Assembly (NCBI GenBank): GCA_025057155.1
Contig: JANWYD010000014.1
Span: forward strand, 1-64,000
From: Chloroflexaceae bacterium
GTDB taxonomy: Bacteria > Chloroflexota > Chloroflexia > Chloroflexales > Chloroflexaceae
DNA: 64,000 nt
Direction of reading: 5' to 3'
This document shows positions 52,141-62,081 of the stretch, piece after piece. The position numbers were made by a program, and so were the translations under genes. The stretch's first letter is position 1. The number at the start of each line of letters is the position of its first letter. The notes below the pieces were generated by a model. The model was not told the DNA's origin. It saw only the letters and a program-made list of their open reading frames with translations, and made no database searches.

Positions 52141-52246
52141 TATAGCGTTTCTCGAAAAGGTTGACCCGTAACGATGGCGGTGCGGGCGCAGCGAGCTACA
52201 CCGCTCAGTGCCCTCAGTGGATCAAGCATTTCGGTCAGTGCTCTAA
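52141..52246. repeat. 106-bp dispersed repeat, copy 2
   Basis: 101 of 106 bases match 24825-24930. It ends 18 bases before the M3 peptidase start, directly abutting that gene's ribosome site. Confidence 0.85.
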
Positions 52247-52264
52247 GGAACGAAAGGAGCCTCC

Positions 52265-53965
52265 ATGCTTCGTGACCTCCCCACATCCGCGCAAACGACC
52301 CTCGACTGGTCCTGGGAACACTGGCAGCCCTTCTACGCCGAGCTGGAGGCGGCCCCGATCGTCGAGCCTGCCGCCTGGCTCGCGGCCTGGTCGCGGCTAG
52401 CCGATTTGCTCGCCGAGACCTACACGCGCCTCTCGGTAGCAACAACCTGTGATACCGCCGACGCTGCCGCCGAGGCGCGCTTCCGCGCCTTTCTTGGCGA
52501 TGTGTACCCCCGCGCCATGGCCGCCGACCAGGCGTTGAAGCGCAAGTTCCTCGATGCGGGATTTGAACCGGAGGGATTTGCCGTGCCGTTGCGCAACCTG
52601 CGGGCCGAAGTTGAATTGTTTCGCGAGGCCAACCTGCCGTTGCTGACCGAGGAGCGCCGCCTGGGGAACGAGTACAACCGCATCATCGGCGCGCAGACGA
52701 TCGAATGGGCGGGCCGGGAACTGACTATCCCGCAGACCGAGCCGTTGCTCGAAGAACCCGATCGCGCCGTGCGCGAGGAGGTATGGCGGCGGGCCGCCGC
52801 CCGGCAACTGGCCGACCGCGAGGCGATCAACCAGATCTGGCGGCAACTGCTGGCCCTGCGGCGGCAACTGGCGGCCAATGCCGGTCTGCCTGACTACCGG
52901 GCCTACGCCTGGCGTCTGCGGCAGCGCTTCGATTACACTCCCGACGATTGCCTGCGGTTCCACGAGGCCATCGAGGCCGTCGCCGTCCCGGCGGCCCGGC
53001 GGGTCTATGCCCGGCGCGCCGCGCGCCTCGGTCTTGATCGCCTGCGTCCCTGGGACACGCACGCCCGTGCTTCGGGCGAAGCGCCACTGCGGCCCTTTCG
53101 CGATGGGGTCGAGCTGGCTGAGCGGGGCGAGGCGGTGCTCACGCGGGTGGATCCGGAACTGGGGGGCTATTTCGCCATCATGCGCCAGGAGGGGTTTCTC
53201 GACCTCGACAATCGCAAGGGCAAGGCGCCCGGCGGCTACTGCGTCTACTTCCCCGTCGCGCGTCGGCCCTTCATTTTTATGAACGCCGTGGGTATGCCCG
53301 GTGATGTGCGAACGCTGCTGCACGAAGCCGGGCATGCCTTCCACGACTTCGAGATGGCCCATCTGCCTTACCACCAGCAGCGCGAGGTTCCCATCGAGTT
53401 CGCCGAGGTCGCCTCGATGGCCATGGAGTTGCTTGCCGCGCCCTATCTCCGCCGCGCCGATGGCGGGTATTATGATCAAGCCGAATACGCCCGCGCGCGG
53501 ATCGAGCATCTCGAGGGCATACTCACGTTCTGGCCCTACATGGCCGTGGTAGATGGTTTCCAGCACTGGGCCTACACCAATCCCGAAGCCGCCGATAACC
53601 CCGCCGCCTGCGACGCGGCCTGGGATCAGCTCTGGGCGCGGTTCATGGACGGAGTGGACTGGAGCGGTCTCGACGCCGAACGAATAACCGGCTGGCATCG
53701 CAAGCAGCACATCTATCGCTACCCATTCTACTATGTGGAGTACGGGCTGGCCCAGCTAGGGGCGGTGCAGGTGTGGCGCAACGCCCTGAGCGATCAGGCC
53801 GGTGCAGTGGCGGCCTATCGCCGCGCCCTGGCCCGTGGCGGCGTCGCCACGTTGCCCGATCTCTTCGAGACGGCAGGGGCGCGCTTTGTCTTCGACTCCG
53901 ATGCGCTGCGGGAGGCCGTGGAGTTGATCGAAGAGGAGATTGCGAGGTTGGCGCAGCACGTATGA
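52265..53965 (+). CDS. M3-family oligoendopeptidase
   Basis: A 566-residue cytoplasmic zinc peptidase cleaving short peptides (PepF/thimet class). The zinc site is HEAGHAFHDF (HExxH, about residue 352), with the third ligand Glu in PIEFAEVASMAMELL 25 residues later. The helical N-terminal domain and the late YYVEYGLAQLGAVQVW motif are typical. Start at 52265 follows AAAGGAG at 5 bases; the 106-bp repeat ends just upstream, so the promoter may lie within or before that repeat. Convergent with the CDF exporter, 52 bp apart. Confidence 0.92.
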   Translation: MLRDLPTSAQTTLDWSWEHWQPFYAELEAAPIVEPAAWLAAWSRLADLLAETYTRLSVATTCDTADAAAEARFRAFLGDVYPRAMAADQALKRKFLDAGFEPEGFAVPLRNLRAEVELFREANLPLLTEERRLGNEYNRIIGAQTIEWAGRELTIPQTEPLLEEPDRAVREEVWRRAAARQLADREAINQIWRQLLALRRQLAANAGLPDYRAYAWRLRQRFDYTPDDCLRFHEAIEAVAVPAARRVYARRAARLGLDRLRPWDTHARASGEAPLRPFRDGVELAERGEAVLTRVDPELGGYFAIMRQEGFLDLDNRKGKAPGGYCVYFPVARRPFIFMNAVGMPGDVRTLLHEAGHAFHDFEMAHLPYHQQREVPIEFAEVASMAMELLAAPYLRRADGGYYDQAEYARARIEHLEGILTFWPYMAVVDGFQHWAYTNPEAADNPAACDAAWDQLWARFMDGVDWSGLDAERITGWHRKQHIYRYPFYYVEYGLAQLGAVQVWRNALSDQAGAVAAYRRALARGGVATLPDLFETAGARFVFDSDALREAVELIEEEIARLAQHV

Positions 53966-54017
53966 CCCCTGGACCTGGCGGGTAATGCACTGCGATCTAA
54001 CCCGGGACGTCTGCGGG

Positions 54018-54950
54018 TTACCTTTCCCGGCAGCCGCCGCAGGGGTAGCGGGGGTCACCCTGTTCGAGTTGCACGGTCACGTGTTCGATCCCGAAGCGCT
54101 GGTGCAATTCGGCGCGCACCTGGGCCAGCAGCGCGTCGCATCCTTCCAGGGTGGCCAGCACCAGATGGGTGGTCAGGGCCGGCTCGGTGGTGCTGAGCGC
54201 CCAGATGTGCAGATCGTGAACCTCGCGCACGCTCGGCAGGTCGCTCAGGTAGGCTCGCACGGCCAGCGGATCAACCGCGGCAGGCACGGCATCGAGGGCC
54301 AGGTCAATCGACTCGCGCGCCAGGTCCCAGGCGCCCCAGCCGATCACGGCAACGATCACCAGACTGAGGAGCGGGTCAATCCAGCCCCAGCCGGTGAGCA
54401 GGATGATCGCGCCGGCGACAATCACCCCCAGGGAGATAACCGCGTCAGCGGCCATGTGCAGAAAGGCGCCGCGGATGTTAAGGTCATCCGCCCGGCCCCT
54501 GGCGAAGAGCCAGGCGGTGAAGGCGTTGATCGCCACGCCCACGCCGGCCACGGCGATCAGGGTCAGGCCGGGCACCTCGATGGGAGTGAAGAGGCGTTGC
54601 CCGGCTTCCCATGCAATGCCGCCGATGGCGATGAAGAGTAGCGCGGCGTTAGCCAGGGCCGCCAGGATCGTGGCGCGGCGCATCCCGTAGGTGCGGCGCG
54701 CGGTCGAGGGACGCCGCGCGAGCAGGGTGGCTCCCCAGGCCATCAGCAGGCCCAGCACGTCGCTCAGGTTGTGGCCGGCATCGGCCACCAGGGCCAGGGA
54801 GCCAGCCAGCACCCCGATGGTAAACTCGACTATCACGAAGCCAAAGTTCAGACCGATGCCGATGGCGAAGGCGCGATCAAAGCGGGCGGGCAGGTGGTGA
54901 TGATGGCGCCCGTGATGATCGTGGTGGTGGTGGTGGTGCTGGCGGGGCAT
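54018..54950 (-). CDS. Cation diffusion facilitator (zinc exporter type)
   Basis: A 310-residue CzcD-like exporter of Zn2+ (or Co2+/Cd2+) driven by protons. Six membrane helices are apparent, with metal-site motifs ADAGHNLSD in TM2 and LHMAADAVIS in TM5 (HxxxD each), and a C-terminal cytoplasmic domain (DLHIWALSTTEPALTTHLV). The N-terminus is a 20-residue His-rich tail (MPRQHHHHHHDHHGRHHHH) and the C-terminus ends CGGCRER, both able to bind metal. The start follows AGGAG. It is monocistronic and convergent with the M3 peptidase. Confidence 0.92.
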   Translation of the reverse strand: MPRQHHHHHHDHHGRHHHHLPARFDRAFAIGIGLNFGFVIVEFTIGVLAGSLALVADAGHNLSDVLGLLMAWGATLLARRPSTARRTYGMRRATILAALANAALLFIAIGGIAWEAGQRLFTPIEVPGLTLIAVAGVGVAINAFTAWLFARGRADDLNIRGAFLHMAADAVISLGVIVAGAIILLTGWGWIDPLLSLVIVAVIGWGAWDLARESIDLALDAVPAAVDPLAVRAYLSDLPSVREVHDLHIWALSTTEPALTTHLVLATLEGCDALLAQVRAELHQRFGIEHVTVQLEQGDPRYPCGGCRER

Positions 54951-55232
54951 GGAGGCGCTCCTGCTATCGCTCGTGATTGGCGCTGATCCTACCATAGATT
55001 GCCAGGGCTTGCCAGGGTCAACTCGGAGGATCGCCTCCACAGGTTGCTGCCCTGAGGGTTGCACGCCAGTGCTCTCCTCGGCAAGAGGATGGGGAAACCC
55101 GGTTTCCCCGTACCCACCAGAAACGCCAGCTTCTTGCGGAGCTGTTGCCTGCCTCGCGCCATTCAGATGCCTGCATGGCGGGCCGGCCATGACATACAAT
55201 GCCCTGGGGCGCATCACGCGAAAGGGCGGCCT

Positions 55233-58200
55233 ATGATCGATCACGCCACTGACCAGCCAGGGACGCCGGTTTTGCGGCGTCCCCTGCATGTATTGATCCT
55301 CGATGCTGATTCTGAGCGGCGGGTGCGTCTGGCGGCGAGCCTGGGACGGGGCGAGGGACAGGTTTTCCGGTGGACATTATGCGCCGCGGTGGATGAGGCC
55401 GTAGTCGCGCTCGAGCAGGCGCTCGCGCCAGTGGATGTGCTGCTGATTGATCAGCACCTGGCGCCCGCTACCGATGGCATTGCCATTCTGCCGCAACTAT
55501 TGCGTCTCAGCCCCGGGAGCAGCGCGGTTGTCTTTACCAACGCGGGTGACGATGAGGCTGAGCGACGCGCGCGGGCGGCCGGCGCCTATGGCTGCCTTTC
55601 CCGACCCTTCAGCGCCGAGGCGCTCCTGCACCTGCTCGTCAATCTGAGCGCCTGGCGTCAGACGCGCGATCAGTTAACGTGGTTCGAGGTGATTAACCGC
55701 TTCGCCGAGGACGCGCAACACCTCTACGCCGCCGAGGCTCTTGAGCGAGTGATTGTGCAGCGCGGGCTGGAACTGGGCTTCGACCGGGCGCGGTTGTGGG
55801 TCAGTTCTGATGGCGGACAGACGCTCGTCGCCGCCGCCTGCGCCGGGCGCGAAGCACCGGAGCGGTTTCGCGGCCTGCGCCTGCGCGCGTCTGAGTCGCC
55901 CTACCTGATGCGAGTAACACGCAGCCGCGCGCCGGTGATCTTCCACGAGCTGGAGCACGGCAAGACCTGGTTCATGCAGCAGCGCCCGGGCCGGGGATAC
56001 GCGCCTCCGGTGGGCGAGTGGGTTGGCCTGCCTCTCTGGGCCGGCGAGGTGTTTCGGGGAGCTTTGATGCTTGACCGGCGCCGGGCGACCCCGCTGCGGC
56101 AGGATCAATTGCTGCAACAGGCGTTGATCCTCTTCGCCCGGCAGGTTGGCGCCGCGCTTGAGCGCACTGCGCTGCAGACCGAAACCGAGATCCTCAGCCA
56201 GATCGGGCGCCTGGCGGGGGCCGATCCGGCCGAGCGCAGCGACGAAGCCTTGCTCGAAGCGGTGCGTCAGGCCCTCAGCCCGCGGATCGACGTCGAGAAC
56301 TTCATCGTGGCCATGCGCAGCGAAACTTCGGGCTGGATCGAGTTGCTGCTGGATGTGAGCGAAGGGACGCATGGCGAGCGCCGCTCCCTGCCGCCGGGGC
56401 GGGGCATGATCCACCAGCATCTGGTACAGGGCCGGCCCGTGCTCCTGCGAACGCCGCAGGAGATCCGCGCCTTTCGCCGGCAGCACGGCGTAGTGCGGCT
56501 GGAACGGCGCATGGCCGCGCAGAGCTGGCTGGGAGTGCCCCTGCTTGTCGCCGGGCGCGCGGTCGGGGCGCTGGTGGTCTTCAGCACCCGGCATGCCGAA
56601 TGGTTCGGTGAGAGCGACCAGCGTTTCCTGGAGGCAGTGGCGGCGCAGATCGCCGGGCCGTTGCACAACCGGCGCCTGCGCGAGGCCGCGGAGTTGACCA
56701 ACCGCCGGTTGATTCTGATGCAAAAGGCCGCGGCGGAGTTGATGGTCATGGGCGACGATCCCCAGGATGACGATCGGCTCTGGCACGCCGCGCTGACCGT
56801 AATTACCGCCGGCTACGGCCTGTGCTACAACCTGGCGGCCTACTTTTCGCTCCACCGGGGACGCACCCTGCTGCGCGGGCGCCTGGCGATCGGGCAGGTC
56901 ACCCTGACCCAGGCCCGGCGGGCCTGGGCCGCCGACGAGGAGCGCGGCCTCACCTTTGAGCGTTATCTGGAGCAGTTGCGTCAGGACGCCATCCCGCCCA
57001 CCGTGCTCCATGGCCTGCTGCGCGATCTGGAGATTCCCCTTCACGATGCGACCGGGGCCCTCGGCGAGGCGGTGCTCAACCTGGCCTGCGTGCGCGTGCC
57101 TCAGAGCGAACTGGCGCAGCGCTTTCCGCCCCGGCTCGCCGCCTGCCTGCCCCCGGCGGACTACGAGGTGGCGCCTGTGGCGATCGGGCGCCGGCGCTTT
57201 GGCGTCGTGATCGTCGCCAATCCCCATCTGCGCCGCCCCCTCGATGAAATGCCCCGCGATCTGTTGACCACCTGGCTGGCCCAGGTGGCGCTGATCGTCG
57301 AGACGCGGCGTCAGCGGCGCGCTGGCGAACAACTGGCCGCAGTCAGCCGCGCCGTCCTGGCGCGCGCGGCGGATCGCCCGTTGCACGAGACGTTAGAGGA
57401 ACTGAGCCGTTCGGCGCGGGTATTGATGAGCGCCAGTTGCGCGGCGATCCTCCCTCTGGAGCCGGGATCGTCCCTCCGCCGGCCGCGCTTCGCCGCCAGG
57501 CATGCCGCCGGTGACGGCCTCCGCGAGCCAGCCTTGCTGCGCTCCCCCTGGTCTCCCGGTCCGGAGCCGCTGATCGTCCAGATCCTCGAAGCCTCCGACT
57601 TGCTTGCTGTCGAAAACGCTGGCGAACCGCCCTGGAGCGCTCCCGATGATCCCGAACCGGGTTTCGTGGCCCGCGAACGCCTGCGTTCGTTCATCGCCGC
57701 GCCGATCGTCGATCATGTCAACGACGAGCCGCGGGGTGTGCTGGTGATCGGCTATCGCAGCCCGCGGAGCTTTGACGAACGCGACCGGGCGCTGTCTGCC
57801 TCATTTGCCGAACTGGCCGGCCAGGCCATGCGGAACTACGACGAGCGCGCCTCGCTGGAACGCGAGCAGGAGGTCTTCGCCACCCTCCTCCAGGATACGC
57901 TGCGCCTCAAGCTGGACGCGCCCGACGCCGAGCGCGTCATCTTCACCCGCATTCTCCAGGCGGCCACCAGGCTGCTCAACCGGCCCGACGCGCGGCTCGG
58001 CCTGATCCTGCGCGGCTGGCAGCGCCCTGACCGACTCGGTCCGGCCCGCGTCATGCGCCAGGAGTACTTTCTGCTTGATGATGAATTGAAGTATGTTGAG
58101 GATTTCGATCTCTATCGGGGCATCACCGGGCGGGCCTTCGAGACGGGTGAATCGCAACTGGTTCAGGATGTGAATGAACCGCCGTGGAACGAGATCTTTT

Positions 58201-60200
58201 TTGATCGCTTCTCGCGTGGGACACGGGCTGAGCTTGATGTGCTCATTCGGCTGGAAGATCAGGTGCTCGGGCTGATCAACGTGGAGGCGCCCCGGGTTGG
58301 CGCCTTCACCCTGGCCCACTGCGAGGCCCTCAAGCGGCTGGCCAACGTGGTGGCCCTGGCGATTGACGTCAGCCAGACGCAGCGGCAATTGCGCGAGCTG
58401 TACAAGGCCGTCGAGCCGATGATCGTCGCCGGCACGCTGCGCACCACGCTCCAGGCGGTGCTCGAGCAGATGCTGATCCTGGCGCCCAATCTGTCGGCGG
58501 TGACCATCTGGTACTGGGACGAGCAGCGGCGGGCGCTGGTTCCTGGCGTGACCCATGGCGTGCGCTATGAGCACCGCCTAGTGGAGGACACGCGCTACTC
58601 CGAGGAGACGGTGCTGGGCCGGGTCGTGCGCCGGCTCGACCCGGTGTGGGCCGAGGACGCGCGCGCCGAGCCGGTGCTCGATGGCCGCTTCGTGCGCGAA
58701 GAGGAGGTGGCTTCCTGTGTCGCCTTTCCCCTCCAGATTGGCGAAACCCCCAGCGATAACGAGCCGGTGGGAGTGCCGATCTGGCTGCCGCCCTTTCCCG
58801 ATGGGCGGCAACGCCGGGTGATCGGCGTGCTCTTTCTGGTCTACCGGCAACCCCATCGCTTCACCCGTCGCGAGCGGGTCATTTTACCGATTGTGGCCAG
58901 CGTCGTCGCCGCGTGCATTCGCGATGCCTTCAACGTCGAGCGGCTCGCCGCGCGCCAGAGCCAGTTGCAGGCCGCCACCAATCTGGCCAGGGCCGTGCTC
59001 GAAGCCACGCTCGACCTCGATGAAACGCTGCGGCGCATGCTTGCCATTGTGCGCGATCTGCTTCAAAATGAGCATCGCCGGCTGGGCCTGAGCGTGCTGC
59101 TGGCCGATGAAACCGAGCAGCACCTCAGCTTCACCCCCGCCTCGCGCGAGTTTTACCACTGGGAGTTTGTTGTCGAACGGCAGATCTTTCCCATCGTCCC
59201 GCTGCGCAATGGTCCTGATCGGCATCCGGGCACGATCGCCGCGCGGGTGGCCCGCAAGGCCAGGGAGCAGCGCCGGGCCGTCCTGGAGACCATCAATGAT
59301 GTGCGAGCCGACCCGGACTACGTGCAGGCCAACCCGCACACCCTGGCTCAGTTGACCCTGGCATTGCTTCACCCCGAACGCGATACGCCTCACCCCAGGT
59401 TGCTGGGCGTGCTGGTGATTGAAGCCAACCGCGTGAATGCCTTCTCGCAAGCCGATGAGCAATTGATCGAGCGGCTGGCGCCGACGATCAGTCTGGCGAT
59501 TGCCCGGGCGCGCGAGAATCGTGAGCGGCGCTTCAGCGAGTCGGTGGCCGCAATGACCGCCTGGGCCAGCCAGATCGCCCATGACATTGATCATGCCATC
59601 AGTGGGGCCAACAACGCGATCTACTGGCTGACCAAGACGGCCGAACCCGAGCAGATGCTGCACATCACCCGCATCAGCCAGAGCCTCGGCGAGATCCGGC
59701 GCCTGGCCCGGGCCGCCGATCAGCCCTCCTGCGAGCCGCCCTACGATCTCAGCGCCTGGCTGCGGGAGCGGGTGCCGCAGATCATCAAGCGGCGCGCCGG
59801 CGCGCCGGTGATGGTAACGTACTTCCTGTCAGCCGAAGCGCTGCCGGTGCAGGCCAATGAAATCCTGCTGGAACGGGTGCTTGAACATCTCATTCGCAAT
59901 GCGCGGCAGGCCCAGCCGCGCGATTGCAGCATCACCGTGACCACCGAGCGTGAAGGAGCCTTTGCTCGCATCACCGTGGCCAACGATGGCCCCTCGATCC
60001 CTCCCGATGTGCAACAGCGCCTCTTTGTGGAGCCGATCCGCCACGAGCGGCGTGTCACCGGGGGCGGGCGCGGCCTGCTCCTGGCCCGTTCGATGATGAA
60101 GACCCTGGGCGGCGAGATGGCGCTGGTCAGTCCGATCTCGCCGGTGACGTTCGCTCTCTTGCTGCCTCTGGCTAAGCCTGACGATCTGCACGTTCATTAG
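55233..60200 (+). CDS. Giant soluble multi-GAF histidine kinase with N-terminal receiver
   Basis: A 1655-residue cytoplasmic kinase with no membrane segment. Residues about 18-140 form a receiver (LHVLILDADSE; phospho-acceptor Asp in LLIDQHLAP; conserved Thr in VFTNAG), but the invariant Lys is Arg (CLSRPF). About seven GAF-like modules follow (roughly 140-310, 320-490, 500-700, 700-870, 880-1050, 1060-1260, 1270-1440). The C-terminus is a kinase core: His in SQIAHDIDHAISG (about 1449), an N-box EHLIRNARQA, then VANDGPSIPPD and the lid GGGRGLLLARS. The start at 55233 is behind AAGGG. It is followed on the same strand by the receiver-APH kinase gene, its likely phosphotransfer target. Confidence 0.88.
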   Translation: MIDHATDQPGTPVLRRPLHVLILDADSERRVRLAASLGRGEGQVFRWTLCAAVDEAVVALEQALAPVDVLLIDQHLAPATDGIAILPQLLRLSPGSSAVVFTNAGDDEAERRARAAGAYGCLSRPFSAEALLHLLVNLSAWRQTRDQLTWFEVINRFAEDAQHLYAAEALERVIVQRGLELGFDRARLWVSSDGGQTLVAAACAGREAPERFRGLRLRASESPYLMRVTRSRAPVIFHELEHGKTWFMQQRPGRGYAPPVGEWVGLPLWAGEVFRGALMLDRRRATPLRQDQLLQQALILFARQVGAALERTALQTETEILSQIGRLAGADPAERSDEALLEAVRQALSPRIDVENFIVAMRSETSGWIELLLDVSEGTHGERRSLPPGRGMIHQHLVQGRPVLLRTPQEIRAFRRQHGVVRLERRMAAQSWLGVPLLVAGRAVGALVVFSTRHAEWFGESDQRFLEAVAAQIAGPLHNRRLREAAELTNRRLILMQKAAAELMVMGDDPQDDDRLWHAALTVITAGYGLCYNLAAYFSLHRGRTLLRGRLAIGQVTLTQARRAWAADEERGLTFERYLEQLRQDAIPPTVLHGLLRDLEIPLHDATGALGEAVLNLACVRVPQSELAQRFPPRLAACLPPADYEVAPVAIGRRRFGVVIVANPHLRRPLDEMPRDLLTTWLAQVALIVETRRQRRAGEQLAAVSRAVLARAADRPLHETLEELSRSARVLMSASCAAILPLEPGSSLRRPRFAARHAAGDGLREPALLRSPWSPGPEPLIVQILEASDLLAVENAGEPPWSAPDDPEPGFVARERLRSFIAAPIVDHVNDEPRGVLVIGYRSPRSFDERDRALSASFAELAGQAMRNYDERASLEREQEVFATLLQDTLRLKLDAPDAERVIFTRILQAATRLLNRPDARLGLILRGWQRPDRLGPARVMRQEYFLLDDELKYVEDFDLYRGITGRAFETGESQLVQDVNEPPWNEIFFDRFSRGTRAELDVLIRLEDQVLGLINVEAPRVGAFTLAHCEALKRLANVVALAIDVSQTQRQLRELYKAVEPMIVAGTLRTTLQAVLEQMLILAPNLSAVTIWYWDEQRRALVPGVTHGVRYEHRLVEDTRYSEETVLGRVVRRLDPVWAEDARAEPVLDGRFVREEEVASCVAFPLQIGETPSDNEPVGVPIWLPPFPDGRQRRVIGVLFLVYRQPHRFTRRERVILPIVASVVAACIRDAFNVERLAARQSQLQAATNLARAVLEATLDLDETLRRMLAIVRDLLQNEHRRLGLSVLLADETEQHLSFTPASREFYHWEFVVERQIFPIVPLRNGPDRHPGTIAARVARKAREQRRAVLETINDVRADPDYVQANPHTLAQLTLALLHPERDTPHPRLLGVLVIEANRVNAFSQADEQLIERLAPTISLAIARARENRERRFSESVAAMTAWASQIAHDIDHAISGANNAIYWLTKTAEPEQMLHITRISQSLGEIRRLARAADQPSCEPPYDLSAWLRERVPQIIKRRAGAPVMVTYFLSAEALPVQANEILLERVLEHLIRNARQAQPRDCSITVTTEREGAFARITVANDGPSIPPDVQQRLFVEPIRHERRVTGGGRGLLLARSMMKTLGGEMALVSPISPVTFALLLPLAKPDDLHVH

Positions 60201-60335
60201 TAGGCTGTAAACTACGTTGTTTGCTCAACCCGCCCCCTCCTCAACCCTCCCCCGCTGGAGGAGAGCGTCCGACGCCTCCTCCAACGGGGGAGGCTGGGAG
60301 GGGAGCGGAGAGGCAAGGAAACTTACGTCACAAAC
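60200..60335. repeat. Family B palindromic repeat, copy 5
   Basis: A ~136-bp copy beginning within the TAG stop of the giant kinase and ending 17 bases before the receiver-APH gene start. Left and right ends match copy 1 (8060) best. It sits inside what would otherwise be a two-gene operon and could attenuate the second gene. Confidence 0.75.
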
Positions 60336-60351
60336 GCAGGAGTAGAAATGT

Positions 60352-62040
60352 ATGACCGGGGCGCCGATCCGGGTGCTGATCGTTGATAACCTTGCCGAGT
60401 TTCGCGAGCAGTACGCCGCGCTGGTGCGCGACTGGGGCTATGAGCCAGTGGTGGTGGAGGCCGATGGTCCCGAATTGCCCGACCACGCGCTGCGCCTGGC
60501 CGCCGAGCGGCGTTGCCCGATCGCCCTGGTTGATCTGCGTCTGGTCGAAGACCAGGACCAGGGCGACATCAGCGGATTGGAGCTGGTGCGCCGTTTGCCA
60601 TATACGAAAGCGATCGTGATAACCGGCTATGACAGTACCCCGATGGTGCGCCTGGCGATCCAGCAGTACGGCGCGGCCTCGTTCGTGGGCAAGGGCGAGG
60701 CCCCGGAGGTCCTGCGCGCCGAGCTCAACCGTGTCGCCGATAGCCTGTGCCTGCGCGGGAACGGCCCGGAGGTGCAGTGGCAGGGAGGGCTTTCTTCGGC
60801 GGCAGTACGCAATGAGATGTTTCCCGATCAACCGGCCATTCCCGCCGATGAACCTGAGGCGCTTATTCGCCTGCTCTTCAAGGATAAGCCCTGGGTGCGG
60901 CTGACGATGATCACCGAGGGCAACGGCGGCGCCGGCGCGGAACGGGTCAGCCCGTCGGTAAACGCCTCGCTGCGACGCAAGTCGCGCGTGTTTATCGCCG
61001 AAATCGCCGGTGAACGGGCTTTGCAGGTAGTCAAACTCGCGCGCACCGAGAAGATTGAACGCGAACGCGAAAACTACCGGCGCTATGTAGAGGCCGGCAG
61101 CGATGCCCTCCGCCGCCCCGAGTTGACCGGCGACGCGCTGCTGTGGGATATGGGTGCGATCGCTTACCGCCTGGTCGGGTTCGAGCATCTGGCCGAGGGG
61201 AAAGGGCAGATCTTCACCCGTTTCTACCGGCGTACCGCCGATCCAGGGGCAATTGTCGTTCCGCTGCGCGATTTCTTCTCCTACGCCGCCTGGGGCGATT
61301 GGTACCGGGGGCCGCACGTACAGGCGCTGCAGGGAACGCTGGTGGAGGCCTACGACCGGAGCTGGGATGATGCGCTCTCGCGGCTCGAACCGCTCTGGTG
61401 CGCCGAACCGCCAGAGTGGAGCCTGGATGCATTTCCAGTCACGCTGCCGCATCCCCAACGCTGGTTTGTCGAGCACCGGCGTCGCTGCGAGGAACTGCGC
61501 TGGCTGCGCCAGGTGATCACCCATGGCGATCTGCACGGCGATAATCTCTTCGTTGATCGTCACACTGCCTGGCCAATTGACTTTGAGCGCACCGGCTATG
61601 GCCCGCTGTTGCGCGATTTCGTCGAGCTGGTGCAGGATGTGACCACCCGCATCGCCGTGCTGCACGCCGATGATCTGCCGCTGGTCTACGAACTGGCGGT
61701 GGCGCTGTGCGGGCCGCAGGCCCCGCACGAGCCAATGCGCGCGACCCGCGCGCTTCTGGCTCACGGCGAAGCCCGCAAATGCTTCCTGGTGGTGCAGGCG
61801 CTTCAGGAGCTTGCCGCAGCGCGCGCGGCTTATGACGACCGGCGCGAGTATCTGTGGGGGCTGCTCTGCAACCACCTGTTTGTCTCCGGCAAGCTGGCGC
61901 CGGAAAGCGCCCGCTGGCAGCGTACCATGCTCTTCGCCGCGGTCATCTGTCGGCGTCTCGAACAGTGGGACGCCGTTGCCTGGCCGCCTGCCGCCTGGCC
62001 GCAGGTAGAGTGGGCCGCGCCGCAGCGTGTGGGCGGGTGA
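60352..62040 (+). CDS. Receiver domain fused to an APH-like (TCAD9-like) kinase
   Basis: A 562-residue two-part protein. Residues 6-125 are an intact receiver: Asp in LIVDN, acceptor Asp in IALVDLRL, Thr in VITGYDS and Lys in FVGKGEA. Residues about 165-470 form an aminoglycoside-phosphotransferase-type kinase lobe: glycine loop TEGNGGAGAERV, Lys in LQVVKLART with a Glu-rich helix (IERERENYRRYVE), catalytic loop ITHGDLHGDNLFVD (about 388-401) and metal-binding PIDFERTGYGP. The arrangement recalls ternary complex-associated domain 9 proteins, from memory. A substrate is not known. Start at 60352 with AGGAG 9 bases upstream. Phosphorylation of the receiver by the upstream kinase would control the second half. 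Confidence 0.8.
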   Translation: MTGAPIRVLIVDNLAEFREQYAALVRDWGYEPVVVEADGPELPDHALRLAAERRCPIALVDLRLVEDQDQGDISGLELVRRLPYTKAIVITGYDSTPMVRLAIQQYGAASFVGKGEAPEVLRAELNRVADSLCLRGNGPEVQWQGGLSSAAVRNEMFPDQPAIPADEPEALIRLLFKDKPWVRLTMITEGNGGAGAERVSPSVNASLRRKSRVFIAEIAGERALQVVKLARTEKIERERENYRRYVEAGSDALRRPELTGDALLWDMGAIAYRLVGFEHLAEGKGQIFTRFYRRTADPGAIVVPLRDFFSYAAWGDWYRGPHVQALQGTLVEAYDRSWDDALSRLEPLWCAEPPEWSLDAFPVTLPHPQRWFVEHRRRCEELRWLRQVITHGDLHGDNLFVDRHTAWPIDFERTGYGPLLRDFVELVQDVTTRIAVLHADDLPLVYELAVALCGPQAPHEPMRATRALLAHGEARKCFLVVQALQELAAARAAYDDRREYLWGLLCNHLFVSGKLAPESARWQRTMLFAAVICRRLEQWDAVAWPPAAWPQVEWAAPQRVGG

Positions 62041-62056
62041 TTCTCTGCCCGCGGGA

Positions 62057-62081
62057 GTAGCGTAACCCTTCAGGTTGCTAC
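62057..62081. terminator. Hairpin between convergent genes
   Basis: GTAGC...AACC pairs with GGTT...GCTAC around CTTCA with a 2-base bulge. It overlaps the STAND ATPase stop and lies 17 bases past the receiver-APH stop. Confidence 0.4.

Noticed and set aside
55674..57386. A 570-residue minus-strand frame within the giant kinase gene.
   Set aside because: Low-complexity Gln/Gly/His/Arg composition typical of antisense translation; the plus strand encodes clear GAF modules.
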